From: Sthenelais limicola
Taxonomy: Eukaryota; Annelida; Polychaeta; Phyllodocida; Sigalionidae
Length of the DNA stretch: 64,000 bases
Direction: 5' to 3'
NCBI GenBank assembly: GCA_942159475.1
Contig: OW804097.1
Span: 9,143,685 to 9,207,684 of the forward strand
Under the pieces are notes generated by a model, which did not search any database, was not told the origin of the DNA, and saw nothing but the letters and a program-made list of their open reading frames with translations. Below, one piece after another: positions 55,560 through 64,000 of this stretch; the stretch's first letter is position 1, and each line of letters opens with the position of its first letter. Made by a program: the position numbers and the translations under genes.

Positions 55560-56869
55560 CAGTAAGAAGAACTAGCAGCAACGATTATCGTCATATGACA
55601 ACTTTGTCTTCTATCTTATCAAACACACAAACCAGTTATATATAACATTAAATCATTTGCATCCCTCAGCAACGATCATCGTCATATGAGTTTTGCATTT
55701 TCTCAAGGAAAGTACAACAGTGTTAATCCGTTCAAACCTCGAGCGTATAACAATACAACAATACATATGGAGTTTACTACCCAGCGATGCGGCGAGCTTG
55801 CTGTCATGAAATCAACTAAGTACAACGTCTCGATTTTCTATTTATATCAGAAACAGGTGGGCGGTCCAAAAACTTTGCCATAGTGGCGCCATCTGTATTA
55901 ACTTGCCTGTACCTACCGTTGGTGAATAAGGCATAGCATATATCGATCCGAATTGTTTCAGAGTTTGCTTTTTCAGTTTGCACCGTACCATTGGTGTTTT
56001 TAACGTTAGAGATAAACTTAATTTGTAATCACCTTCTGATTGGACCGTACCATTTGTGTTCTGGTATATAATTTCAACATAGCGATTTACCTTTACCATG
56101 TTTGCACCGTACCATTGGGTTTTAACATAGGTTATAAAATATCGTTGTATTAAGCATTTTTAACGTATCTAAACATGGTCGCCAAATCTGTATTTCATGT
56201 TTCTTATAAGTACAGTGTTCAAGGCTATCAGAGTAGTATTTGATAGGTCACTTACCGGCATATCAAGGAAGAAAAGATGGCAATTTTCCGAATATTCTTA
56301 TACAAGTATCCATTGTGCATTCGTACCAAGAAATGCAATGAATTTGCTCGTGGGAGAGGGTGGCGAGGTCGACTAGCGATGATATATCGTCGTCTGGTCT
56401 TGCTGGCGGCCCCCTTCCTGAGCTTCACAATTGTACTGCAATGTCTACTATCAATATAAGAGAACATGTGATTATCAGCATTCATATCATTCATTGTGTA
56501 GGGAAAGTTTCTAATATAAAAACCAGCGATTTATCATGCATTTAGAGAATAATTTTACTGTTATAATTTATAATACTAATTCCAACATTTCATAAGACTT
56601 GAGCCCATCTACTTCAAGTTGCCTGTACTGGCTTTCAGGGTGGTCATTTCACAGTTGTTGTTAAATATAGCGCATTTGATGGTATAATTAAGTATAGGGT
56701 ATCGAGGCATGAATAGTAGTGTGAGATATAAGTTTCAATGGTTATTCACTCAGAAATGGTTAGGATAGCGTGTCCAGTCATTACTTGCTGTTGAATTATA
56801 TCACAGACAATGATTATCATCATCCTGCGTGTTAGATTAATTTAAAAAATTATATTGTCATTTTAAATT
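55560..56869 (-). other. inter-ORF region of the second LINE
   Basis: About 1.3 kb without a supported gene. It contains two copies of CAGCAACGAT-ATCGTCATATGA (55576 and 55668) and three copies of ACCGTACCATTGG/TTTG (about 55982, 56043 and 56106). Confidence 0.5.
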
Positions 56870-57240
56870 CTATATGCGTGGGGTTTCATGGAATAACTTG
56901 ATCTGTTTGGCCCAGTTTTTTAAGACTATCTCATCCAGGTGGATACCGTCGGGCAGCCTTGTATAGGTGTGTCTCGGGCGGTGTTTTTCATACTTGTGCA
57001 CTTTCGTGACTAGGTGAGGATGATTTAGGCTTCTATTGAAATTCATCATTCGCAGGTCTTGGTTGATGGTTACTATGGCATTAGAAATCATGTTTTGGTG
57101 CTCAGAGAAACCCTCCAGTTTATTCGCTTTGTTCAGCTGAACTCCTATTAGACCTCCTAGAGATATGTTACATATGGTCTGCTCGTATTGAAGGTAATTG
57201 AGAGAATCTTCATATAGGGATATCATATGTCGTACTGTCA
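56870..57240 (-). pseudogene. LINE ORF1 C-terminal fragment, SGNH-esterase type
   Basis: About 123 codons ending with the SGNH/GDSL hydrolase C-terminal block DGIHLDEIVLKNWAKQI (Asp and His of the catalytic site). Esterase-type ORF1 proteins are known from CR1-like elements. The reading frame is cut at 57241 by the LTR element, so the N-terminal part with the catalytic Ser is missing here. Confidence 0.6.
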
Positions 57241-57496
57241 TGTCAGCCTGCTACCATGCATCAGCGTGTAGGGGGAGCCACGAGCACCCTCAGAATGAGT
57301 GCTGCTCCTCCGGGACGAGTGCTGCTCCTCCAGACTTGTACAGAGGTAATAAAACACATTGAGTACGGTATAGCTACTGAGTGGACTTACTTTCTTAGTC
57401 TCTGTATACCTTACTCATTAGATTCTTCATAACATCCCTTATCATTGATGTGTATTCATCATAGTTAACTGATAAGCTAGACACGAGGACTTGTCA
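57241..57496 (+). repeat. 5' LTR of the Ty3/Gypsy-type element
   Basis: About 256 bp from TGTCAGCC to TTGTCA, with an AATAAA at 57348-57353. Limits are inferred from the TG...CA ends, the broken LINE frame and the following primer site. The 3' LTR is not available for comparison. Followed at 57498 by TGGTGGAGAACAAACTCG, a tRNA-primer-like site. Confidence 0.6.
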
Positions 57497-57877
57497 TTGG
57501 TGGAGAACAAACTCGGTCTTAGTACGTATTAATTAAGGAGTTAATTATCATTTGCTAAGAGGGAGTGGATACCTAGGAGTTGCTATGCTAGCAGGATTAC
57601 CACAAGGCCACCCATACAAAATGTAAGGGGTGGGTTGTATGCAGGCTAGCAGTAGGCAACCCAAGCCCCACCTCCAGCAAGGGAGCAAGCTACTCACATA
57701 GCTGCACTGGAGGTGAGGAATGTTAGCAAGGCAGGGATGAGCTGGGAGTGAGTGAATACCTGCCCATGTTTAGAAACGGGGTGGGTGTACCCAAGTGAGC
57801 TCATACCTTGTGTTGTTTGTAAGTGTACTTGTATTATCGCTCTCGAACACTGTGGCTAGGAAGCATGGGGACAGGAT

Positions 57878-60800
57878 ATGGACCATGCTGACTGGCAGAG
57901 GGTGATAAAAACAATACGGAATAGGACTTATGTTGCATACGTCCGACCAGTGCCAATAGATCTGCCACCAGTAAGAACAAATAGAGAAAGAGTTACTCTG
58001 GTGGACCTGGAAGATAGACTATCTATAGACTATAATTTTGGGGATCAGAGCAGTGGAATGGCAGAAGCCGAATTATTGGCAATGAATCCGGAAGCGGAAC
58101 GAGAACAGGAGGAGGGTGCCCATGGAGGAGGCACGCCGCCACCCGCGGCGGAACAGCAACCGGGAGGGGGAGGTGTTGGAGCACAGGTGGGTGAAGGACA
58201 TCCAGTGCAAAATGAGCGGTTACAACCACCACAGCCTCCTGAGCAGGGTCTTGGACCACAGCCTCTTGAGCAGGGTCTTGGACCACAGCCTCTTGAGCAG
58301 GGTCTTGGACCACAGCCTCCTGAGCAGGGTCTTGGACCACAGCCTCCTGAGCAGGGTCTTGGACCACAGCCTCCTGAGCAAAATCTTGGACCACCGCCTC
58401 CTGGGCAAAATCTTGGACCACCGCCTCCTGAGCAGGGTCCTAGACAACAGGGACCAGGACAACAGGTCCCTGGACGACAGGGACCAGAGCAACAGGGACC
58501 AAGACAACAGGTCCCTGGACAGCAGGGCCCAGGGCCACGGCTTCCTGGACCGCAGGGTCCCAGAGTACAGGGCCCAAGGCCACAAGGGCCGCCTCAACCA
58601 AGGCCACAAGGGCCACCTCAACAAGGGCCGCAGGGACCGCCTCAACAAGACCCACAAAACAACCAGGGTCAACCACCACCCCGGGTGCCCCCGCCGCGAC
58701 GGGATGTGTTTCCGCCGATAGCATTGCCACCACCGCTGCCTGTGAATGTACAAGGAAATGGAGAGGCAAGACAGGGTCAGCAGGAGGAACCGGAGGTACT
58801 GCAGAACCCCTTGTTGGCTGGAAATGGCGCGGCGTTCCCGAGGGGTCAGTTGGGATCGTCAGGGAGCTCCTCCAGAGGGAGTATTGGTCAGCGAATGAAT
58901 GCAGATGACAGTGTCCATTTCTGGAGGGATATGGACGATGCAGACCTCCGGAGAGGCGGAAGGAGATCTGTGGGCTCTTCAGAGGAAAGTCAGCCAGGTC
59001 CCTATCAAATGCAAAATATGAGGGCAGAGTTAGATTACGTTCGCCAAGTGGCTGAGCACATCAGACAAAGCATGTTGATAGAAAGGGACAGGGCTGACAA
59101 TTACGAGCGTCGCCTCAGAGCTGCAGAAGATAGAGTTCGAGAGGAAATAGATGCACGGGAACAAAATGCTAGGGGCTATCGGCTGGACATAGATAGGCTG
59201 GATGCCATGCACAGGCAGGATATGGACGCTTATCATGCCACAGTAAGAGAGCTGAGGGGAGAGATTGATGACAGATCAGATGACAGAAGGAGAGACCATC
59301 GATTGTTGGATCAGATGGTTAGACAGCGTCAGCCCATGCGGGGACAAAAACCTGCATCGGGATTCACGACGTTCGAGCAATCTTTCAGTCAAGAATTACC
59401 CCGGGAAGGCGATTGGAGAAGGCCACTGGAAAGGCAATCAACTCCAGTGCAGGGGGAAAGACAGGACCCACCCCAACAAAATCTGGAAGGGTCGAGGGAA
59501 CTGAATGGATCGGCAGTGTGTCGACCAGTACAGACTCACAACCAGAGCCAACCCCTGATACAACAACAAACCATTAATCAACCCCGTTCAGCAGCTCCGC
59601 CCCAGCCACCACAGTATACACAGTCTCTGCCTGGAGAGAATGTGGAGCAAAGGAATACTCACCAGTACCATCAGCAAGAGGTGGAGCAGCAGCAGCAGCA
59701 GCCACCACAACAACAACACAGTGACCTGTATGGGGATCCATATGGGAGGATAGCTGATTGGTTTCGGCCTTCCCCCAGGGGCCGGGAGTATCGGCAGGAA
59801 AGACGGTTGCCTGAATATGACCAGATGTATTATCCTGGGACAGATCATTATGGTGCGTTTGCACAGGGAATTTATGGTCAAACTGACAACAGACAGGGGC
59901 CGTACAGCCAGGTTGGTGTTGCCCCACAGGTGGCGAGACAGCAAGTGGGAGCGGAACAACCAAGGACATCAACGCCTCCTAGATACGCCTGGCCAGGCCA
60001 AATGGTTGATTCCTGTTGGCCAGCAGATGGTATATATAGAGGTGGTGCTAGTAGACAACCTCCGCATACCAGGCAAGATGATAAGATCTCAGTGCCGGAA
60101 AAGAATAAGTCAAGCAAGAAATCGAGCAAGAGATCAAGTAGGAAGTCAAAATCAACCCATTCCTCAGATGATACAGATGATTCCACCGATATAGAAACTG
60201 AGGATGAGGATGGGTTACTTCGGAGCGTTACTGCTGGGGATTGGAAGAAAAAGGGACCACATGTACCCGCAGTAATAGCCAAGGCTATATTCATAGCGCC
60301 TGAGCCCTTCGACGAGCCAACGGCCAGGGTATCAGCTGAAAGGTTTTGTAGAAAATACGTGAATTATGTGACATCGTTGGGGGTTCCAAAGTCCATGTTG
60401 TTGGAAGGCGTGGAGAAGTTCCTAACCGGCGTGGCGTTAGTATGGTTTGAACAGTTCTTGGCAGAAAATCCTAAAGTCAGTTTTGAGACCTTTAAGCGCC
60501 TCTTCTGTGAGGAGTTCAAGTCTCTTTCATACCATGAGAGGATGGTAGGATACGCCCACAGGAGGCAAGGAAAAGATGAAACTGTCAAAGAGTATAACAA
60601 GGATATGTTGGTATTATTATCTAGAGCAAAAGTGCCGGAGCATACTAAGGTCGATTTTTATATAAATAACCTAAAGCCAGAACTGTCACGTCGGGTTCTG
60701 TGTAAAGACCCTAAGACACTTAGGGAAGCTGTTCTATGTGCAATTGAAAAAGAGGTAGACGATCAGACAAGGCCAGGAATAAAGGCAGTCACTGAAATGA

Positions 60801-61255
60801 AGACTGACATAATAAGAGCTATTAACTCGGCCAACTATGGACGGCCCAACGTACCTCGCCAGCAACAACAGCAGCAGGGATTCGATGGCGGCTACCAGTC
60901 CCAACAGTGGCAAGATGATGGCAGAGGTCGTCAGCGTCAGAGGGGAAATAACAGTCGTCGAAATTCTATGACAGGGACGTCCGGTGGAAATAGCGGTTCA
61001 CAGAACAGAGATGGACCAGCGAGATCACCAGGAGGGACCACATGTGTCAATTGCGGAGCAAGGTCGAGGTCTAGAGAAAATCAAGGTGGTTTTAAAAGAA
61101 GTGCTTCGCAGGAAAATAAAGGATACGGTGGTGGGAACACTTCAGGCCAATCACCTTCTGGTCATGCACAAAATAGGCAATTTAAAATTCAACAGAGGGC
61201 GGTGACACCCTTCAGTGACAATAGTCATAACGATTGTCAAAATAACAATGGCTAA
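57878..61255 (+). CDS. Gag polyprotein of the LTR retrotransposon
   Basis: 1125 residues, unusually long for Gag. Residues about 118-187 are perfect 9-residue repeats (GLGPQPPEQ type), then Pro/Gln/Gly-rich sequence to about 280, a charged coiled coil at about 375-480, a Gln-rich stretch, a Ser/Lys block, and a retrotransposon Gag capsid-like domain at about 800-965 (FLTGVALVWFEQF, FCEEFKSL, RRQGKDETVKEYN). The nucleocapsid end is Arg/Gly/Gln-rich with a single CVNC pair at about 1055, without a complete CCHC knuckle. It would form the particle that packages element RNA. A short upstream out-of-frame ATG lies at 57864. Confidence 0.85.
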   Translation: MDHADWQRVIKTIRNRTYVAYVRPVPIDLPPVRTNRERVTLVDLEDRLSIDYNFGDQSSGMAEAELLAMNPEAEREQEEGAHGGGTPPPAAEQQPGGGGVGAQVGEGHPVQNERLQPPQPPEQGLGPQPLEQGLGPQPLEQGLGPQPPEQGLGPQPPEQGLGPQPPEQNLGPPPPGQNLGPPPPEQGPRQQGPGQQVPGRQGPEQQGPRQQVPGQQGPGPRLPGPQGPRVQGPRPQGPPQPRPQGPPQQGPQGPPQQDPQNNQGQPPPRVPPPRRDVFPPIALPPPLPVNVQGNGEARQGQQEEPEVLQNPLLAGNGAAFPRGQLGSSGSSSRGSIGQRMNADDSVHFWRDMDDADLRRGGRRSVGSSEESQPGPYQMQNMRAELDYVRQVAEHIRQSMLIERDRADNYERRLRAAEDRVREEIDAREQNARGYRLDIDRLDAMHRQDMDAYHATVRELRGEIDDRSDDRRRDHRLLDQMVRQRQPMRGQKPASGFTTFEQSFSQELPREGDWRRPLERQSTPVQGERQDPPQQNLEGSRELNGSAVCRPVQTHNQSQPLIQQQTINQPRSAAPPQPPQYTQSLPGENVEQRNTHQYHQQEVEQQQQQPPQQQHSDLYGDPYGRIADWFRPSPRGREYRQERRLPEYDQMYYPGTDHYGAFAQGIYGQTDNRQGPYSQVGVAPQVARQQVGAEQPRTSTPPRYAWPGQMVDSCWPADGIYRGGASRQPPHTRQDDKISVPEKNKSSKKSSKRSSRKSKSTHSSDDTDDSTDIETEDEDGLLRSVTAGDWKKKGPHVPAVIAKAIFIAPEPFDEPTARVSAERFCRKYVNYVTSLGVPKSMLLEGVEKFLTGVALVWFEQFLAENPKVSFETFKRLFCEEFKSLSYHERMVGYAHRRQGKDETVKEYNKDMLVLLSRAKVPEHTKVDFYINNLKPELSRRVLCKDPKTLREAVLCAIEKEVDDQTRPGIKAVTEMKTDIIRAINSANYGRPNVPRQQQQQQGFDGGYQSQQWQDDGRGRQRQRGNNSRRNSMTGTSGGNSGSQNRDGPARSPGGTTCVNCGARSRSRENQGGFKRSASQENKGYGGGNTSGQSPSGHAQNRQFKIQQRAVTPFSDNSHNDCQNNNG

Positions 61256-64000
61256 CGATAAAAAAATTGAAAATCAGAAGGTGGGTCGCATCACCAGAGT
61301 GAATGGTGATGGCTCTATAATAGACCCCTTAGAAGAGCAGGTGTTGGATCATACGGAAAACTATTTTAACATAGAAGACGATACGTTTGATATGGTGACT
61401 CTTTTTCAGGAGAAAGGGGAGCACGTTGATAGAATATTGGTGCCCATGGAAAAGGGATTCGTTAGGATCGGTGTGGGTGAGTTCACAGATGTTCCTTTTC
61501 TCATTGATACTGGTGCCACTTGTACATGTATGAGCGAGGTAATGTATAAGGGTATTAGAGCACAAATTGGGGAAATGAAAATTCGGAAAATTCGGAAAAG
61601 GGTTTTTCTGGCTGATAATACAGCACAACAAGTAACTTATAAGGTATTAGCGGTTGTAGCATTGTATGGTCGGCGATTTTCCCATTGGTTTGATGTGTTG
61701 CCAAAACTCTCATGCCCTATGATTATGGGAGTAGACTTCATGAGGAAGTATAGAGCCCAAATAAATTTTGGAATAGATAAACAACGAACCTATGCTATAC
61801 GGGCAGATAGAAACATATATCTACCGCCACAGACAGAGCATTTATTTACAAATTCTGTGACAGCACCAGTGGATTTGACCACCACTGTGGGGGTAACAGA
61901 TAATGTGCGCTTAGCAAACCCTACACCCTATATGGTCAAACGAGCTTTGGTTAAGCCGGGGGGTGAAAGAAATAGGGTGGCAGTCTGTCTGTATAACGCT
62001 AGTGATAGTTGGTATACAATAAAAAGAAATTCGGTCATGGCTCTATATTCTATAGAAGATGAAGGTGACTTTCTTCCATTAAATGGGACGCATGGGAGGA
62101 ACGATGATAATGCTTTAAATGTATTGACGGGGGAATCCAGAGATGGTGACTCCTTTGAGTACAGAAAATACAATATGGGAATCAATTTGACAACAGTGCA
62201 GCGTGAACAGCTGTTGCATTTGTTGACAAAACATGAAGATGTCTTTGTGGGACCCAGTAATAAGATTGGATTGACTAATCTGTATGAACATCGTATAGAT
62301 TTAAAAAAGGAATATGTTCCTAAGGCAATGCACTCTTATCGCATGAATCCAAGGATGAAGGAGGAAATGCGGAAGATATTGCGGGAGCAAGTCGACCAGG
62401 GGGTGATAGAAAAGACGGACGACATAGTGGAGCAAACTTCTCCAGCGTTTTTGGTCCAGAAACCTTCTAAAGGAGGTGTTCAGGCTTTTAGAATGGTCGT
62501 AGATTTTCGTTGGATAAATTCGATGGTAAAATCACAATCAAGGTCTTTTCCTAGTGCTGAGGAGACGATAGAGGCCGCAGGAGCACTGGGGGGTAAGTTC
62601 TTTTCCACCTTAGATGCAATGAGCGGTTTTCATCAAATTCCAATTAGGAAAATGGATAGAATTAAGACAGCTTTTTCGACTTGTGATGGTATTTATGTTT
62701 ACAAGACTATGCCCATGGGTTTGAAGACAGCCCCTAAGGCTTTCCATGCGGTGATAGAAAGAATTGTGGCGGGGATACCATCGGCACTCCCATATGTGGA
62801 CGATATTCTGTTAGCAAGTGTCACTTGGGATGACCACCTACAGCAACTTTCACAGGTGTTTGGGGCCTTTCAGAAGGCAAATATAAAATTTAAGAGACAG
62901 AAATGTTTTTTTGGTTTGGAGTCAGTACCATTTCTGGGATTTAGGGTTACTTCAGAGGGAATACAGCCAAACCCTGACAAGGTTGAGGCTATAGAAACAT
63001 TTCCTGTCCCTAAGTCTGTGAGACAGGTGCGGGCTTTTAATGGACTTAGTAATTATTACAGGGCGTTCATTGCGGACTTCAGTAATATTATGACACCATT
63101 ATACAAAATTACAAAAAAAGGTATGAAATTCGACTGGAATTCAGACTGTCAGAAAGCTTTCGAAAAAATTAAGAAGATCATTTGTGAAGATGCGCTGCTG
63201 AGGTACCCAGACTATGGGAAGCCTTTTTCTGTAAATACGGATGCCAGTTTAACGGCCCTAGGGGCGGTAATATCTCAGCATGATTCAGAGGGAAATCTGC
63301 GCCCGATAGCCTTTGCAGGCAGGTCGTTGACGGGGGCAGAGACGAGGTACAGCACTACAGACAGGGAGGTACTGGCGATTAGGTTTGCTTTAGCCAAGTT
63401 TAGACACTATTTGTTGGGAAATTCTTGTGTAGTAAATACTGACCACGCCCCTCTGTTGGCACTAAATGCTAAGAGGGACCTCTCAGGCAGAATGTGTAGG
63501 TCGTTGGAACAAATTCAGGAGTACGATTGTCAGATCAAATATGTGGCAGGAAAATTGAATATTGTGGCTGATGTTCTTTCTCGAAGGGACTACCCAATGA
63601 CTATTGCACAGCAAAGAGAATATGAAATGATACCTCGAAGGCATCAGGTGACATTCAATCCAATCAGTATGGTGAAAACATTCGAGGAAGATCAGTTGTG
63701 TGAGAATTACCCCATATTGAAATATAAAAGATGTCCTATCCTAAAGGGCATAAAGAACGCAGTTCCATTCCCGGTGGAATCAGCTAGACTGAATAGTATC
63801 ACAGGGGCAGTGTTTGATATCATACCTGGTGCGTTGAAGATGATACCGGCGAACAGGACCTACATGCTGATGCCAAAGGTAATAGCAGATCCTTGTGTGG
63901 GCCAGGTGTCAGTGGTAGAGGCGCCAGTCTTTCAGCAGATGTCGGTGGCAGCACCGGCAAAGCAAATATACTACACTATAGGTGCAGTGCAGACAAGGCA
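61248..64000 (+). CDS. Pol polyprotein of the LTR retrotransposon (incomplete)
   Basis: An open frame from an ATG overlapping the gag stop (ATGGCTAA) to the window end, 917 codons. The aspartic protease has LIDTGAT at about 85 and MIMGVDF at about 162. The reverse transcriptase has FSTLDAMSGFHQI and YVDD at 516-519. RNase H has NTDAS at about 665, TTDREVLA and NTDHAPL. Domain order is that of Ty3/Gypsy. After RNase H, about 130 further residues show no integrase zinc motif yet. The frame is +1 relative to gag, so it is made by frameshift or by reinitiation at the overlapping ATG. Confidence 0.9.
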   Translation, partial: MANDKKIENQKVGRITRVNGDGSIIDPLEEQVLDHTENYFNIEDDTFDMVTLFQEKGEHVDRILVPMEKGFVRIGVGEFTDVPFLIDTGATCTCMSEVMYKGIRAQIGEMKIRKIRKRVFLADNTAQQVTYKVLAVVALYGRRFSHWFDVLPKLSCPMIMGVDFMRKYRAQINFGIDKQRTYAIRADRNIYLPPQTEHLFTNSVTAPVDLTTTVGVTDNVRLANPTPYMVKRALVKPGGERNRVAVCLYNASDSWYTIKRNSVMALYSIEDEGDFLPLNGTHGRNDDNALNVLTGESRDGDSFEYRKYNMGINLTTVQREQLLHLLTKHEDVFVGPSNKIGLTNLYEHRIDLKKEYVPKAMHSYRMNPRMKEEMRKILREQVDQGVIEKTDDIVEQTSPAFLVQKPSKGGVQAFRMVVDFRWINSMVKSQSRSFPSAEETIEAAGALGGKFFSTLDAMSGFHQIPIRKMDRIKTAFSTCDGIYVYKTMPMGLKTAPKAFHAVIERIVAGIPSALPYVDDILLASVTWDDHLQQLSQVFGAFQKANIKFKRQKCFFGLESVPFLGFRVTSEGIQPNPDKVEAIETFPVPKSVRQVRAFNGLSNYYRAFIADFSNIMTPLYKITKKGMKFDWNSDCQKAFEKIKKIICEDALLRYPDYGKPFSVNTDASLTALGAVISQHDSEGNLRPIAFAGRSLTGAETRYSTTDREVLAIRFALAKFRHYLLGNSCVVNTDHAPLLALNAKRDLSGRMCRSLEQIQEYDCQIKYVAGKLNIVADVLSRRDYPMTIAQQREYEMIPRRHQVTFNPISMVKTFEEDQLCENYPILKYKRCPILKGIKNAVPFPVESARLNSITGAVFDIIPGALKMIPANRTYMLMPKVIADPCVGQVSVVEAPVFQQMSVAAPAKQIYYTIGAVQTR

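Larger units (their letters stand above)
52360..57240 (-). mobile_element. second non-LTR retrotransposon, interrupted in ORF1
   Basis: The minus-strand poly(A) at 52360-52374 after AATAAA marks the 3' end. ORF2 is 52678-55542, with a spacer of about 1.3 kb, then the ORF1 C-terminal part 56870-57240, which stops at an LTR retrotransposon. The rest of ORF1 should lie beyond the right edge. Confidence 0.75.
57241..64000 (+). mobile_element. Ty3/Gypsy-type LTR retrotransposon (3' part off window)
   Basis: 5' LTR, primer-binding site, gag and pol in order protease, reverse transcriptase, RNase H. The integrase and 3' LTR lie beyond 64000. Both frames are open, so the copy looks young. It is inserted into ORF1 of the LINE on its left. 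Confidence 0.88.

Noticed and set aside
58023..58769. Long antisense and alternate-frame open frames in gag
   Set aside because: Shadows of the repetitive P/Q-rich coding sequence.

Overview
The window is eukaryotic nuclear DNA from an animal, probably an invertebrate. It is AT-rich, the genes are split by long introns with canonical GT-AG sites, and most of the rest is transposons. The host genes are a class C GPCR of the GABA-B receptor type and a protein ending in a SOCS-box-like segment. I cannot place the species more closely.

Minus strand, about 995-28952: the first 14 coding exons of a GABA-B receptor gene (closest to subunit 2 in the transmembrane part). All exon phases join without a break into 658 residues: signal peptide, Venus-flytrap ligand domain and transmembrane segments 1-5. 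TM6, TM7 and the cytoplasmic tail lie off the left edge. Three of its introns begin with tandem arrays whose repeat unit contains the 5' splice site: a 34-bp unit after exon 4, a 24-bp unit after exon 7 and an 82-bp unit after exon 11. The start of the gene (promoter side plus signal-peptide start) is also tandemly duplicated.

Plus strand, about 31.8-38.25 kb: an apparently intact non-LTR retrotransposon. Its ORF1 protein has a coiled coil and an RRM-like region followed by a NADAR (YbiA-like) N-glycosidase domain. ORF2 is endonuclease plus reverse transcriptase. This is the strongest candidate for something unusual in the window.

Plus strand, 46388-51327: a complete four-exon gene for a 395-residue protein with a C-terminal SOCS-box-like segment and no other domain I recognise.

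Right end: a second non-LTR element on the minus strand (52360-57240), with intact ORF2 and the C-terminal end of an SGNH-esterase-type ORF1. That ORF1 is interrupted by a Ty3/Gypsy-type LTR retrotransposon on the plus strand (57241 to beyond the right edge) with open gag and pol.

Between these lie dense families of short inverted-repeat elements (labelled J, K, I, H, O, Q, R), a 3.2-kb DNA transposon with long inverted repeats, Penelope-like termini, LINE 3' tails, minisatellites, and composite foldback units that pair a TIR-bounded promoter-like segment with a hairpin whose stem varies between copies. I saw no tRNA, rRNA, CRISPR array or bacterial-type gene. Much of the remainder, for example 29750-30330, 31150-31420, 34033-34928 and 51330-52360, holds no gene that I can support.
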